Assembly (NCBI GenBank): GCA_041674345.1
Contig: JBAYVY010000087.1
Location: 1 to 11,299 of the forward strand
Origin: JBAYVY01 sp041674345
Lineage (GTDB): Bacteria > Planctomycetota > Phycisphaerae > Phycisphaerales > Zrk34
Length of the DNA stretch: 11,299 nt
Reading direction: 5' to 3'
The notes beneath the pieces are model-generated. The model was not told where the DNA came from. It saw only the letters and a list, made by a program, of their open reading frames with translations, and searched no databases. Below, in pieces: positions 1-6,704 of this stretch. The translations under genes and the position numbers were made by a program. Every line of letters begins with the position of its first letter. Within the stretch, counting starts at the first letter, position 1.

Positions 1-204
1 CAGTTGGCGAAGTTGCATCAGATCGCCGAACGCTTCACGATATTTGCCGCTTCCGGGGGTGGCGATCAGCTCGCGCAATTTGGCGATGGCGTCGGCGTTG
101 CGATTGAGAATGTCGCGCTGCCGTTCGACGGCTTTGTCGTGTGCGGATTTGGTTTTGTCATCCGTCGGATTCTGCGAACCGGCTTTGTCCGCCGCGTCGC
201 GTTG
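1..204 (-). pseudogene. Partial coding frame leaving the left edge, no start codon visible
   Basis: Reading the minus strand from 204 down to 1 gives 68 sense codons without a stop. The product is very hydrophilic at first (rich in Asp, Lys, Gln), then helix-like with the segment ERQRDILNRNADAIAKLREL, and ends in GKYREAFGDLMQLRQL. This composition looks like real protein, probably coiled-coil. An in-frame TAG lies at 205-207. No ATG, GTG or TTG follows it until a TTG at 76-78, deep inside the coding-like stretch. The frame is therefore either a gene broken at its 5' end or one with an unusual start. The antisense frame on the plus strand is also open, but its product looks like a shadow. I do not recognise a family. 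A TTGACA hexamer sits upstream at 225-230 (minus strand) without a good -10 partner. Confidence 0.4.
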
Positions 205-267
205 CTACCGTGCCCCCCCTGGCGTGTCAACAGAAATCTGCAAAAAACAATTGTTACCGCATTGAGC

Positions 268-294
268 GGGGCACTTCGTGCCGCCCGCTAAACG
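268..294. repeat. 27-bp dispersed repeat, copy 1, hairpin-forming
   Basis: This stretch is identical over 27 bases to 8086-8112. Its core GGCAC-TTC-GTGCC is a 5-bp stem with a 3-base loop. In this copy the flanking GCGG and CCGC can extend the stem past a 2-base bulge. It lies about 55 bases beyond the stop of the minus-strand URO-D gene. It could act as a transcript-end structure, although no U-run follows on the minus strand. The rest of the gap 205-348 shows only a 7-base C run at 213-219 and no other gene. Confidence 0.75.
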
Positions 295-348
295 CGGGGG
301 GATGGAGTCCCGATTCACGGATTTATCAAACTTACCCGCACAAGAGCA

Positions 349-1497
349 TCACTCCGCTTCCATCACCGGCAGGTTCACGCCTTTGCCCCAGATCGCGCGC
401 ACCGTCCGGCAATAGTGCAGGTAATTTTCCAGCGGCACGTCCGGCGGGACGCGATGGTCCGGCATCGGAATGAATCCGCCTTCTTCCACCAGCGGCGTGA
501 GCTTTTCGATTTCCTTCGTGATCGCGTCCTTCGACCGGGCGAGAATATGCTTGTCGAATCCGCCCATCATCAACAGGTCTTTGCCGTACTGTTTGCGAAA
601 CTTCCGGGGGTCGGCGTTCCACGTGCCGACCTCGATGGGGAACATGCAGTTGACGCCCGCGTCCAGCCACAGCGGGAGCAGGTCGTCGATCTTGCCGTCA
701 CAGTCGATCCACACGATGTCGATGCCGCGCTTGTGCAGCAGCGAGGTGATGCGCTTGTATTGCGGCACGAGATACTGTTTGAAATGCGTGGGCGACAGCA
801 GCGGGCCGGCGTTGTAGCACATGTCCTCCCACATTTGACAGGCGTCGAATTTGCCGCCGGTGTTGAGGATTTTGGTCAGCAGCGCGACCTGAAGGTCGGC
901 GACGGTTTCGACCATTTCCCCGAACCATGCCGGGTCGTCGTACACGACCAGCGCGATGTTTTCGATGCCCATCCAATCGCGCAACCGGCCGAACAGTGAT
1001 CCGCCGTTGACGAAGACGGGGTATTCACGATTCGGGTCGGTCCAGATTTTGACCCGGCGATCCCAGTCCTCGGCCCCCGGAAAGCGTTCGGCGGTGGCCG
1101 GATCGAGGCGCGGCTTGTAATGCTTCACCCACGACTCCCGATCGACCAGCGTGTGCCCGACGTGCATGGGGATCGACACGCTGGAGCGCTGGCAGCGGAC
1201 GATCACGCCGTCGGACTGCATCTGGGTGTAGATGTCGCCGTCGTCTTCGAGGATTTTGCCGGGGAAACCTGGGCAAAGATCGTGTTGGACACCCGTGCCC
1301 CAATCGTTCTTTTCTCCGCCGCCCAGCGACACGTCCAACCCGCAGTAATCAGCGATGTTCCGCCGGGTGTATTTTTTCGGCAGCCCTTCGGTGTGCCACT
1401 GCGGGATCGTCTCGTCCCACATGTTGAAATCGACCAGGCACGAACGATCCACCGGCTGGTAGTGCATCTGATGGGCCAAACGCTGTCGCAGATTCAT
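349..1497 (-). CDS. URO-D-family protein (methyltransferase-like, zinc-less type)
   Basis: This encodes 382 residues, the usual length for the URO-D (TIM-barrel) superfamily. Recognisable segments are MWEDMCYNAGPLLSP at about 222-236, WIDCDG at 263-268, MFPIEVGTW at 285-293, GGFDKHIL at 312-319, and a C-terminus with PDHRVPPDVPLENY at 346-359. The position equivalent to the zinc-ligand His-X-Cys of MtaA/CmuA reads D-C-D-G here, so the classical zinc site is not evident. Family knowledge: members include haem-pathway URO-D and corrinoid or cobamide methyltransferases. The divergent type seen here is common in PVC bacteria and mostly uncharacterised. The ATG at 1497 has an AGGA nine bases upstream. 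PhyH ends 93 bases upstream on the same strand, so the two are probably co-transcribed. The substrate is unknown and a role in haem synthesis is unlikely. Confidence 0.88.
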   Translation of the reverse strand: MNLRQRLAHQMHYQPVDRSCLVDFNMWDETIPQWHTEGLPKKYTRRNIADYCGLDVSLGGGEKNDWGTGVQHDLCPGFPGKILEDDGDIYTQMQSDGVIVRCQRSSVSIPMHVGHTLVDRESWVKHYKPRLDPATAERFPGAEDWDRRVKIWTDPNREYPVFVNGGSLFGRLRDWMGIENIALVVYDDPAWFGEMVETVADLQVALLTKILNTGGKFDACQMWEDMCYNAGPLLSPTHFKQYLVPQYKRITSLLHKRGIDIVWIDCDGKIDDLLPLWLDAGVNCMFPIEVGTWNADPRKFRKQYGKDLLMMGGFDKHILARSKDAITKEIEKLTPLVEEGGFIPMPDHRVPPDVPLENYLHYCRTVRAIWGKGVNLPVMEAE

Positions 1498-1520
1498 GAC
1501 GGGTTGTCCTGTCGGGTGTC

Positions 1521-1530
1521 GGGGGGGGGG
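1521..1530. repeat. Ten-base G homopolymer in the 5' leader of the URO-D gene
   Basis: Ten consecutive G on the plus strand (C on the coding strand) lie 24-33 bases before the start codon at 1497. They sit in the 93-base gap between PhyH and the URO-D gene. The tract is prone to length change during replication or sequencing. Its position could affect leader spacing or transcription, but it cannot change the reading frame of either gene. Confidence 0.85.
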
Positions 1531-1590
1531 TTCAATTTACCCGCGATGTCGGTGCGTGAACATGCGCGGGGTGCTGTTTTGCTTCACATT

Positions 1591-2379
1591 TCAGTTGGCG
1601 GGATACACCTGCTGAAACCGCTCGCCGGCGAGCGGCTGACCGTCGGTGACGGTGATGAACGGCTGCATCACGTGTTTGCCCGATGCGTCATAGCGGGTTT
1701 TTTCATTGAAGTAGTGCAGCGCGATCGCCCGGCGGGGCCGACCGCTGGTGTTGGCGTGCGAGGCGTGCCACGTCAGCGAATGGTGGAAATGCACGTGACC
1801 CGCCGGCACCGGGCAAAGCCGGCGAGTCACCGCGTGCCCCTCGAACGTGTCGGGCAACGCGGTGAAATCGCTCAACGTGTTGAGGTATTGTTGTTGATCG
1901 CCCCAGCGGTGCGAGCCGGGCGCCATCGTCATGCAGCCGTTGTCCTCCGCGGCGTCATCCAGCGCGACCCATGCGGTGATCTGCTGATCCTTCGGCTGAA
2001 GCACGGGCCACAGCGGGCCGTCCTGGTGCCACATGTTCACGCCGCCCTTGGATGCCGGCTTGTATTGAATCTGATCGTGCCAGATGCGCAGTTCCTTCGC
2101 TTTGCAAAGCTGGGCAGCGGCTTCGACGATTTTCGGATTGTGAACCAGCCGCGCGAACGCTTCGCTGACTTGGTAGATGTTGACGATCTGCCAGACCGGC
2201 GCGTCTTCCTTGCCGGTGAGGTTACGCAACAGCACCGGCTGCCTGCACGGGGCGTTTCGCCGGTCGATCACTTCAAGCACTTCCCGGCGAAGTTGCTCGA
2301 CTTCATCGGCTCCGATCACCCGCGGGCCGAGTACGAATCCGTTGTCTTCAAAAGCGTGTGCCTGTTCGGACAAAAGCAT
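1591..2379 (-). CDS. Phytanoyl-CoA dioxygenase (PhyH) family protein
   Basis: This encodes 262 residues of the PhyH family, which are Fe(II)/2-oxoglutarate-dependent oxygenases. The iron ligands are visible as MWHQDG, with His118 and Asp120, and a distal His205 in HHSLTWHASHANTS. The following RPRRA (214-218) supplies the likely 2-oxoglutarate-binding arginine. WVALDDAAEDNGCMTMAPGS at 137-156 is the typical core-strand turn of the family. The ATG at 2379 is chosen because AAAGGAG lies seven bases upstream. The frame stays open further upstream to a GTG at 2466, but that extension only translates a 12-base tandem repeat into repeated Asn-Ser-Pro-Arg and is probably untranslated leader. An AraC regulator lies upstream and a URO-D gene downstream, all on the minus strand. 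The substrate cannot be inferred. Bacterial PhyH proteins hydroxylate diverse small molecules. Confidence 0.9.
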   Translation of the reverse strand: MLLSEQAHAFEDNGFVLGPRVIGADEVEQLRREVLEVIDRRNAPCRQPVLLRNLTGKEDAPVWQIVNIYQVSEAFARLVHNPKIVEAAAQLCKAKELRIWHDQIQYKPASKGGVNMWHQDGPLWPVLQPKDQQITAWVALDDAAEDNGCMTMAPGSHRWGDQQQYLNTLSDFTALPDTFEGHAVTRRLCPVPAGHVHFHHSLTWHASHANTSGRPRRAIALHYFNEKTRYDASGKHVMQPFITVTDGQPLAGERFQQVYPAN

Positions 2380-2386
2380 CGGGTGT

Positions 2387-2393
2387 CTCCTTT
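2387..2393 (-). promoter_or_regulatory. Ribosome binding site that fixes the PhyH start
   Basis: AAAGGAG on the minus strand ends seven bases before the ATG at 2379. It favours this start over the upstream in-frame GTG at 2466. The corrinoid gene has an almost identical leader (AGGAGACACCC before its ATG). Confidence 0.8.
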
Positions 2394-2401
2394 CGGGGAT
2401 A

Positions 2402-2461
2402 TTCCGGGGGCTGTTCCGGGGGCTGTTCCGAGGGCTGTTCCGGGGACTGTTCCGGGGGCTG
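2402..2461. repeat. 12-bp tandem repeat, five units, in the PhyH leader
   Basis: The unit TTCCGGGGGCTG is repeated five times head to tail. Units 1, 2 and 5 are identical, and units 3 and 4 each differ by one base. A partial unit (ATTCC, GTTC) continues on either side. On the minus strand the array would lie in the PhyH 5' leader, shortly upstream of the ribosome binding site. Its 12-base period is a multiple of three, so it creates an open frame in both directions, which explains the spurious N-terminal extension. A related array with the same TTCCGGG core and period lies inside the AraC gene at 3186-3221. Confidence 0.9.
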
Positions 2462-2545
2462 TTCACACAGTACCCTCCGCCCCATCCGATGCCATAGCGG
2501 AATCGCCGATGTGTTGTCGATTTCGCTCATTCCCCAATCTTTGAA

Positions 2546-2568
2546 TTTGTTTTCGTCGAAAAACGAAT
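2546..2568. promoter_or_regulatory. Candidate operator, copy 1 of a 23-bp exact direct repeat
   Basis: This 23-base stretch is identical to 2635-2657. It contains TTTTCG-T-CGAAAA (2550-2562), a perfect dyad around one central base, flanked by asymmetric sequence. The copies are 89 bases apart in the 350-base gap between AraC (ending at 2730) and PhyH (starting at 2379). A paired site upstream of an enzyme gene beside an AraC regulator suggests a regulator target. Binding is inferred. Confidence 0.5.
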
Positions 2569-2634
2569 ATGCCAAATGGCGCACGTTGTCGTGAAATAGT
2601 CTGGAATTCGCGTACATAATCGCGTCACGCTCAT

Positions 2635-2657
2635 TTTGTTTTCGTCGAAAAACGAAT
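2635..2657. promoter_or_regulatory. Candidate operator, copy 2 of a 23-bp exact direct repeat
   Basis: This is the second identical copy of the site at 2546-2568, in the same orientation, with the dyad at 2639-2651. Both copies are upstream of PhyH in its direction of transcription. I found no convincing -35/-10 pair between them. The rest of the gap 2462-2729 shows no gene I can support. Confidence 0.5.
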
Positions 2658-2729
2658 GATCGTGTTCGCTGTAAAAGTGGCGAGGCAACGGGTTGATTGC
2701 GTTTTCCCCGCGGCGGCGGCGGCGCGGGA

Positions 2730-3641
2730 TCAGGGCGCGCCGTCGCGCCCGGCGAGAAGGGCCTGGCGGAACTGCGAGGGCGACAACCCGTCGATGCGGC
2801 GGAACACGCGGGAGAACAAATACGGGCTGGCGAAGCCCGTCCGCGCGGCCACCTGCTTGATCGACAAATCCACTTCGCCGAGCAACTCGCGGGCGCGCTC
2901 GATACGCAATCGGCGAATGAACTGCATGGGCGGGCAGCCGGTGACGTGATGGAACAAACGGGCTGTGTGACTGGCGCTCAGACCCGCGGCCTGGGCCAGG
3001 TCGTCGAGATTGAGCGGCGCATGCAAATGCCCGCGGGCATATGTGATCGCACGCTCCAACCGCTGACGATTGGCGGCACTGACCGCATCGGCATCGTCGC
3101 GGTCATCGTGCCGGAGCCGCGCCAGCATGGCGATGATCTGCATGAGCGACGCCGACGCTTCGAGGCGTCCGATGTCGCCGGGCTGATTCCGGGAATCATT
3201 CCGGGAATCATTCCGGGGGCGGTCCCACACCCGCAGCAGTTGGCGGAACGCGCCGACGATCGCGTGATCGGCATGCAGCGAGCAATGCGTGGCCGGCAGC
3301 ACCCCCGCCGGCAGACGCACACGGTAGGGCCGGCGCTGTCGCCGCGACTGCTGGATCGGCGGCACATCGGGTGAAAAATCGAAATGCACCGCGATGTGCG
3401 ATCCGCCCGCCCCCTCATCAGACACGATTGCATGCGGGACGAACGGACGGAAAAACCACAGATCAAACAGGCCGAACGCAACGGCCCGCCGGCCCAGATG
3501 GATTTCACCGCGCCCTTCCAGAAACAGCACAAACTCATGATCGAAAATGATGCGCGGCGCGATCCGGCACGGCGCGTTGACCTGATGCGCAATGCGAATC
3601 ACCGGGCGCACATTCGCCAACCCCATCGCGTAAACAGGCAT
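2730..3641 (-). CDS. AraC-family transcriptional regulator
   Basis: With the start at 3641 this gives 303 residues. The N-terminal half is a cupin-like ligand-sensing domain: IIFDHEFVLFLEGRGEIHLG at 31-50, LWFFRPFVPHAI at 61-72, then HIAVHFDF. The C-terminal 100 residues are the double helix-turn-helix DNA-binding domain. The first helix-turn-helix spans about 211-232 (NLDDLAQAAGLSASHTARLF) and the second about 260-282 (SIKQVAARTGFASPYLFSRVF), followed by GLSPSQFR. A linker at 143-152 reads NDSRNDSRN and is encoded by a 12-base tandem repeat. The start is uncertain: ATGs at 3695 and 3626 are also in frame and none has a strong ribosome site. The extra residues from 3695 are Arg/Ser-rich and look unlike protein. 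It probably controls the downstream PhyH and URO-D genes and senses a small molecule. That target is inferred from adjacency. Confidence 0.88.
   Translation of the reverse strand: MPVYAMGLANVRPVIRIAHQVNAPCRIAPRIIFDHEFVLFLEGRGEIHLGRRAVAFGLFDLWFFRPFVPHAIVSDEGAGGSHIAVHFDFSPDVPPIQQSRRQRRPYRVRLPAGVLPATHCSLHADHAIVGAFRQLLRVWDRPRNDSRNDSRNQPGDIGRLEASASLMQIIAMLARLRHDDRDDADAVSAANRQRLERAITYARGHLHAPLNLDDLAQAAGLSASHTARLFHHVTGCPPMQFIRRLRIERARELLGEVDLSIKQVAARTGFASPYLFSRVFRRIDGLSPSQFRQALLAGRDGAP
3186..3221. repeat. 12-bp tandem repeat inside the AraC gene
   Basis: Three units of 12 bases (ATTCCGGGAATC twice, then ATTCCGGGGGCG) lie in frame in the coding sequence. They encode the repeated Asn-Asp-Ser-Arg of the linker between the sensing and DNA-binding domains. 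The core TTCCGGG and the 12-base period match the array at 2402-2461, so the same repeat type appears twice within 800 bases. Confidence 0.85.
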
Positions 3642-3780
3642 GACCCGCCGGGCGGGCGATCGGCTTCGCAATGAGGCACGACGTTGAATGGCCATGCCGC
3701 CAATGTACCGGCGCGGGAATGGTTCGCCAATATCGCCCCGGCTCAGAAGGCGTGCGAGAAGCTGTCGATCGACGGTCGGT

Positions 3781-3834
3781 CTTGCGGCTTGCGGAAAATC
3801 GCGCTCCCGCAAGACGCAGGACGCAGGACGCAAG
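3781..3834. repeat. Heptamer-phased inverted repeat
   Basis: The left arm is CTTGCGG twice (3781-3794). A 12-base spacer follows. The right arm is four 7-base words, CCGCAAG, ACGCAGG, ACGCAGG and ACGCAAG (3807-3834). CCGCAAG is the exact complement of each left word, so the arms can pair. The element lies in the 211-base gap between the AraC start and the second URO-D gene, 19 bases beyond that gene's stop. It therefore occupies the AraC upstream region, and no clear AraC promoter was found. Related elements are at 9256-9399, 10245-10327 and 11105-11182. Confidence 0.7.
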
Positions 3835-3852
3835 CCCCTCCCACACGCTTTC

Positions 3853-4977
3853 TCAATCGTACCAGCCGTATTTCTCGACCAGGCCCATGATGAACTGATA
3901 CGTCTGCCAGCTCACGCTCGGCGGAACCGAATGGTCCGAGTGATACGCATAGCACTTGCGGCTCTTGCCGGCCTCGATCTTGGCGCGAACCTCCTCTTCA
4001 ATCTTCCGGGGGTCGTTGGTCGCCATGACCATCACATCGACGTTGCCGAAGAACGAAAGTTTGTCGCCGTACCTCGGCACGAGGTTGCGGATATCCATGC
4101 CCGCCTTGACTTCGATGGGCTGAAAGCAGTCGAAACCGGCTTCGACATAGAGGTCCATCACGCCGTTGACGTTGCCGTCGGTGTGGTAGATGAACTTCAT
4201 GCGATGCGCGTGCGCCCAGTCGGCCAGTCGTTTGTGTTCGGGCCAGATCAGCTCCTTATACATCGCCGGCGAACACATCGTCGCGTGATTGAACGCCATG
4301 TCGCCGTAAACCCACAGGCCGTCGGGCTGGATGCCGGTGGACATGATCGCGTCGAGATTCCAGATCACCTGATTCGTGAACGTGACCGCCACGTCGCGCA
4401 CCCATTCGGGGTCTTCGGCCAGCGCCATGAGCGAAATCTCATCGCCCATCAGCGCGCGGGTTTCCTCGAACGGTTCGACGGTGGTCAGGTGACACCATCG
4501 GCCCGTCTCCCGCCCCTTGCGATACTCACGCGCCACCGCCGCCGGGTCGTTTTGCAATCCCGTACTCAACATCGCCGGTTTGTATTGATTGAACCACTTG
4601 TCCCGGCTGTCGCAATCAAAACCCAGATGCTCCGGCGTACCCATGCGGTGCTTCCAGTAACGCAGCGTCTTGCCGTTGCTGTCACGCACGACGCGCGTCT
4701 CCGCATCCTCACTGATCGTCTTGTCGCTGCCCGGAAAGCACTGCGGCCAAAGCCAGTTCAGCCCGTGAAAATCGGTTTGCAACATATCCAGCACGGTGTT
4801 CGCGTCGCCGTTCAGACCTTCGGTTTTCCAGCGTTCGATGGTGTCCGACCAGAACGATTCATGGCGGGGCACGCGGTCCTGGTCCCGCCGCTCCATCATG
4901 GCGCTGACACGCTGCTGACCGGTCATGGTCACGCGGCGAGAAGTGCTCAAACTTCCAGGGGCGGCGATTGTGCTCAT
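3853..4977 (-). CDS. URO-D-family protein (methyltransferase-like), second paralogue
   Basis: With the start at 4977 this encodes 374 residues. Family segments in order are RVPRHESFWSDTIERW at about 35-50, WVYGDMAFNHATMCSP at 222-237, a second catalytic-face motif YHTDGNV at 264-270, FQPIEVKAGMD at 285-295, and SDHSVPPSVSW at 347-357. The His-Thr-Asp-Gly replaces the His-X-Cys zinc site of MtaA/CmuA enzymes, so it belongs to the broad uncharacterised URO-D-like group. It is clearly related in layout to the gene at 349-1497 but not a recent duplicate. The frame opens upstream to 5040. The ATG at 4977 is preferred because GGTGA lies five bases upstream and the preceding residues are poor in family signal. 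It follows the Vsr gene after a 129-base gap and may have its own promoter there. Confidence 0.87.
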   Translation of the reverse strand: MSTIAAPGSLSTSRRVTMTGQQRVSAMMERRDQDRVPRHESFWSDTIERWKTEGLNGDANTVLDMLQTDFHGLNWLWPQCFPGSDKTISEDAETRVVRDSNGKTLRYWKHRMGTPEHLGFDCDSRDKWFNQYKPAMLSTGLQNDPAAVAREYRKGRETGRWCHLTTVEPFEETRALMGDEISLMALAEDPEWVRDVAVTFTNQVIWNLDAIMSTGIQPDGLWVYGDMAFNHATMCSPAMYKELIWPEHKRLADWAHAHRMKFIYHTDGNVNGVMDLYVEAGFDCFQPIEVKAGMDIRNLVPRYGDKLSFFGNVDVMVMATNDPRKIEEEVRAKIEAGKSRKCYAYHSDHSVPPSVSWQTYQFIMGLVEKYGWYD

Positions 4978-5106
4978 GGTTTCACCGTGCGGTGCGGGGA
5001 TCATCAGCATACCGCGCCCCCGGAAACCGGGAATGCGCACCGGGGGGATTTATTTGTCTGGAATTGATATGGCAGGCCGCCCGGAAGGATGTTTCCGTAA
5101 CGATGG

Positions 5107-5517
5107 CTACGGTTTTTCCAGAAAGCGATGAACGCGCCGCGCCACCTTCGCCGGATCGCGCAACTGACATTCCCAGATCACCATGACCCGCCAGCCCCGG
5201 CGGCGGAGTTGCCGACGCATCGCTGCGTCGCGCTCACGGTTTCGTCCCCGTTTGCGTAGCCAATATGCCCGATGCGTTTTCGGCACGCGGCGGCCACGTT
5301 GGCAATGATGATCGTGCCAAAAGCATCCATGCACAAAAATCACAGCCCGCCGGGATGCAAACACCAGATCGGGGCGCCCAGGCAAATCCCGCCGATGCAG
5401 ACGAAACCGATACCCCATCGCATGAACCATCCGCCGAACCGCAAGTTCCGGCGAAGTATTCCGAGACTTCACCGAAGCCATGATGCAAGATCGTTCGATT
5501 TTTGTGAACGTATCCAT
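5107..5517 (-). CDS. vsr: Vsr very short patch repair endonuclease
   Basis: This encodes 136 residues, the normal Vsr length. Family knowledge: Vsr nicks next to T:G mismatches left when 5-methylcytosine deaminates, starting repair back to C:G. Visible motifs are SRNTSPELAVRRMVHAMGYR near the N-terminus, LPGRPDLVF with catalytic Asp50, FVHGCFWHDHHC at 61-72 with the conserved His residues, and GWRVMVIWEC at 108-117. His71, Cys72 and Cys117 match the usual zinc-site region. It is on the same strand as the C5-methyltransferase and putative nuclease, with a small plus-strand gene between. This is the expected partner of a C5-cytosine methyltransferase. No strong ribosome site is seen before the ATG at 5517. 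Confidence 0.95.
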   Translation of the reverse strand: MDTFTKIERSCIMASVKSRNTSPELAVRRMVHAMGYRFRLHRRDLPGRPDLVFASRRAVIFVHGCFWHDHHCQRGRRVPKTHRAYWLRKRGRNRERDAAMRRQLRRRGWRVMVIWECQLRDPAKVARRVHRFLEKP

Positions 5518-5576
5518 CGCGTCACATCGTGTTCCGATTTTGGGTACGAACAGAACATCTGCGACAATTGCATGCT

Positions 5577-5780
5577 ATGAGCAACAACCTCCAAAACCTT
5601 CAAGTTGACTTTCTCGAATGGACCGGCGGGTTTGAACCGGAGTGCGTTGAAGACATTGAGACATATATTGCCGCGTCGATGCCTTTTGACATACCGGATG
5701 AAACCGCCCGCAAAGCGATGATACGCTGGATGGAGCAGACCGCTTCATTTGAGATTCGGCGGAATGTCGATCAACAATGA
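5577..5780 (+). CDS. Small protein of unknown function (67 residues)
   Basis: The ATG at 5577 starts a 67-residue acidic protein beginning MSNNLQNLQVDFLEWTGGFE and containing CVEDIETYIAASMPFD and an Arg/Met/Trp-containing helix near the end. It has no membrane segment. Its composition is protein-like and its DFLEWTGGFE phrase looks like a conserved motif, but I cannot name a family. It is the only plus-strand gene within the modification island. Its last 36 bases overlap, tail to tail, the end of the putative nuclease gene (5745-5780). There is no ribosome site. A weak TTGGGT (5540-5545), 17 bases, GACAAT (5563-5568) pair would place transcription start almost at the ATG, suggesting a leaderless transcript. 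It could be island-associated or a host gene next to the insertion. Confidence 0.6.
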   Translation: MSNNLQNLQVDFLEWTGGFEPECVEDIETYIAASMPFDIPDETARKAMIRWMEQTASFEIRRNVDQQ

Positions 5781-6704
5781 TTTGTCCAATTCCACCGCAT
5801 CGACACGAGCATTGTAAATTTCCAGCAATCGTCGGAATCCGCTTTTGAGGTTGTTCCCGTCGAATTCCGAAAGTTCATCGATGTTGGTGGCAACAAAAGA
5901 TTCAATGGCCTCTACTGTGATTCGGCCGGCGAGTTGCAATTCCACATTTTGCCGAGTTCCGACGACTTGCGCATCAGGCACAAGAAGATACACCCTCAAG
6001 CCGCGTTCGAGATTATCTTCGCATTTCGCCAGCAATTCAGGCATCGGCGCTACGGTAACATGGAAGGCGGTGTTTCCTATTTCAAAATCCCCGGCAAATC
6101 CTGCCTGCACATCCGAAGTGCTGAATCGTTTGTTGCGTATCGCCTTATTCGGGAATCGGATGGTCAACTTGGCTCCGACCAAATATTCAGCGACTGCGCC
6201 GGCCTTACCGCTTGCTTTCGCGTTATCAAGGATCGTTTGAATAAATCGCCAGGTGGTCGTGTTGATGTTAAACGTGGCCTTGACTCGTTTCACTGCAAAA
6301 TATCGTCCCACGTATTTTGTTACGATATGCTGCTGTATCGCTTTCAATACAGCAATCCGTCGCGATTCATCCATTCGTTCCAGACGCAATGGCGCCATCG
6401 CATCGAGCAATTTGGCGATGTCTCCGCGAGCGCCGCGATTGGAACGCCCTCCCACCGCCGACAACGTTCGTGTTTCGCCGAATTCCGCGAGAACCTTTTG
6501 AATTGCAGCGGCGGACAAGCCCGTGATTTGAGCTTCACCGCCTGCAACATGTGATGAAATGCTCAAATCATAGGACGATCTCAGTCTGTTCAAAACATGT
6601 AAAGCCGCCGCGATCGAACCTTTTGCCGGCAATCGGTCTTGGTACAAATCGAGATCGGAATACCAATCATCGACCACTTGGATTGCATCAGTTTCCATCG
6701 ACAT
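5745..6704 (-). CDS. Putative type II restriction endonuclease, DUF4928-like
   Basis: This encodes 319 residues. The segment VLAEFGETRTLSAVGGRSNR followed by GARGDIAKLLDAM (about 71-103) is what I recognise from DUF4928 proteins, which sit beside C5-cytosine methyltransferases and are presumed restriction enzymes. The central part, GAVAEYLVGAKLTIRF (169-184) and GDFEIGNTAFHVTVAP (205-220), could be a degenerate nuclease core with Glu173, Asp206 and His215, but a classical PD-(D/E)XK signature is not evident. The start ATG directly follows the stop of the methyltransferase (TGAATG), with GGGAGA eight bases upstream inside that gene, so the two are translationally linked. Base composition is less GC-rich than the flanking URO-D genes, consistent with transfer. 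Family assignment is from memory of motifs. Cleavage activity is inferred. Confidence 0.6.
   Translation of the reverse strand: MSMETDAIQVVDDWYSDLDLYQDRLPAKGSIAAALHVLNRLRSSYDLSISSHVAGGEAQITGLSAAAIQKVLAEFGETRTLSAVGGRSNRGARGDIAKLLDAMAPLRLERMDESRRIAVLKAIQQHIVTKYVGRYFAVKRVKATFNINTTTWRFIQTILDNAKASGKAGAVAEYLVGAKLTIRFPNKAIRNKRFSTSDVQAGFAGDFEIGNTAFHVTVAPMPELLAKCEDNLERGLRVYLLVPDAQVVGTRQNVELQLAGRITVEAIESFVATNIDELSEFDGNNLKSGFRRLLEIYNARVDAVELDKSLLIDIPPNLK

Noticed and set aside
2402..2461. Possible CRISPR array
   Set aside because: Units are 12 bases with no spacers, so it is a simple tandem repeat.
2380..2466. N-terminal extension of PhyH with five Asn-Ser-Pro-Arg repeats
   Set aside because: It begins with GTG, translates only the 12-base tandem repeat, and a strong ribosome site precedes the ATG at 2379.
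1120..2544. Plus-strand open frame of 474 codons across URO-D and PhyH
   Set aside because: It is antisense to two genes with clear catalytic motifs and has no domain signal. GC-rich codon structure creates such shadows.
2348..2617. Minus-strand 89-codon frame with a Glu-Gln-Pro-Pro repeat
   Set aside because: Its C-terminal half is the 12-base repeat in another frame, it overlaps the PhyH start, and it spans a candidate operator. No support as a gene.
3642..3695. Longer AraC start at 3695
   Set aside because: The added residues are Arg/Ser-rich with no family match and there is no ribosome site, although it cannot be excluded.
3688..5067. Plus-strand open frame of 459 codons
   Set aside because: Antisense to the second URO-D gene. 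The product is His/Arg/Val-rich without recognisable motifs.
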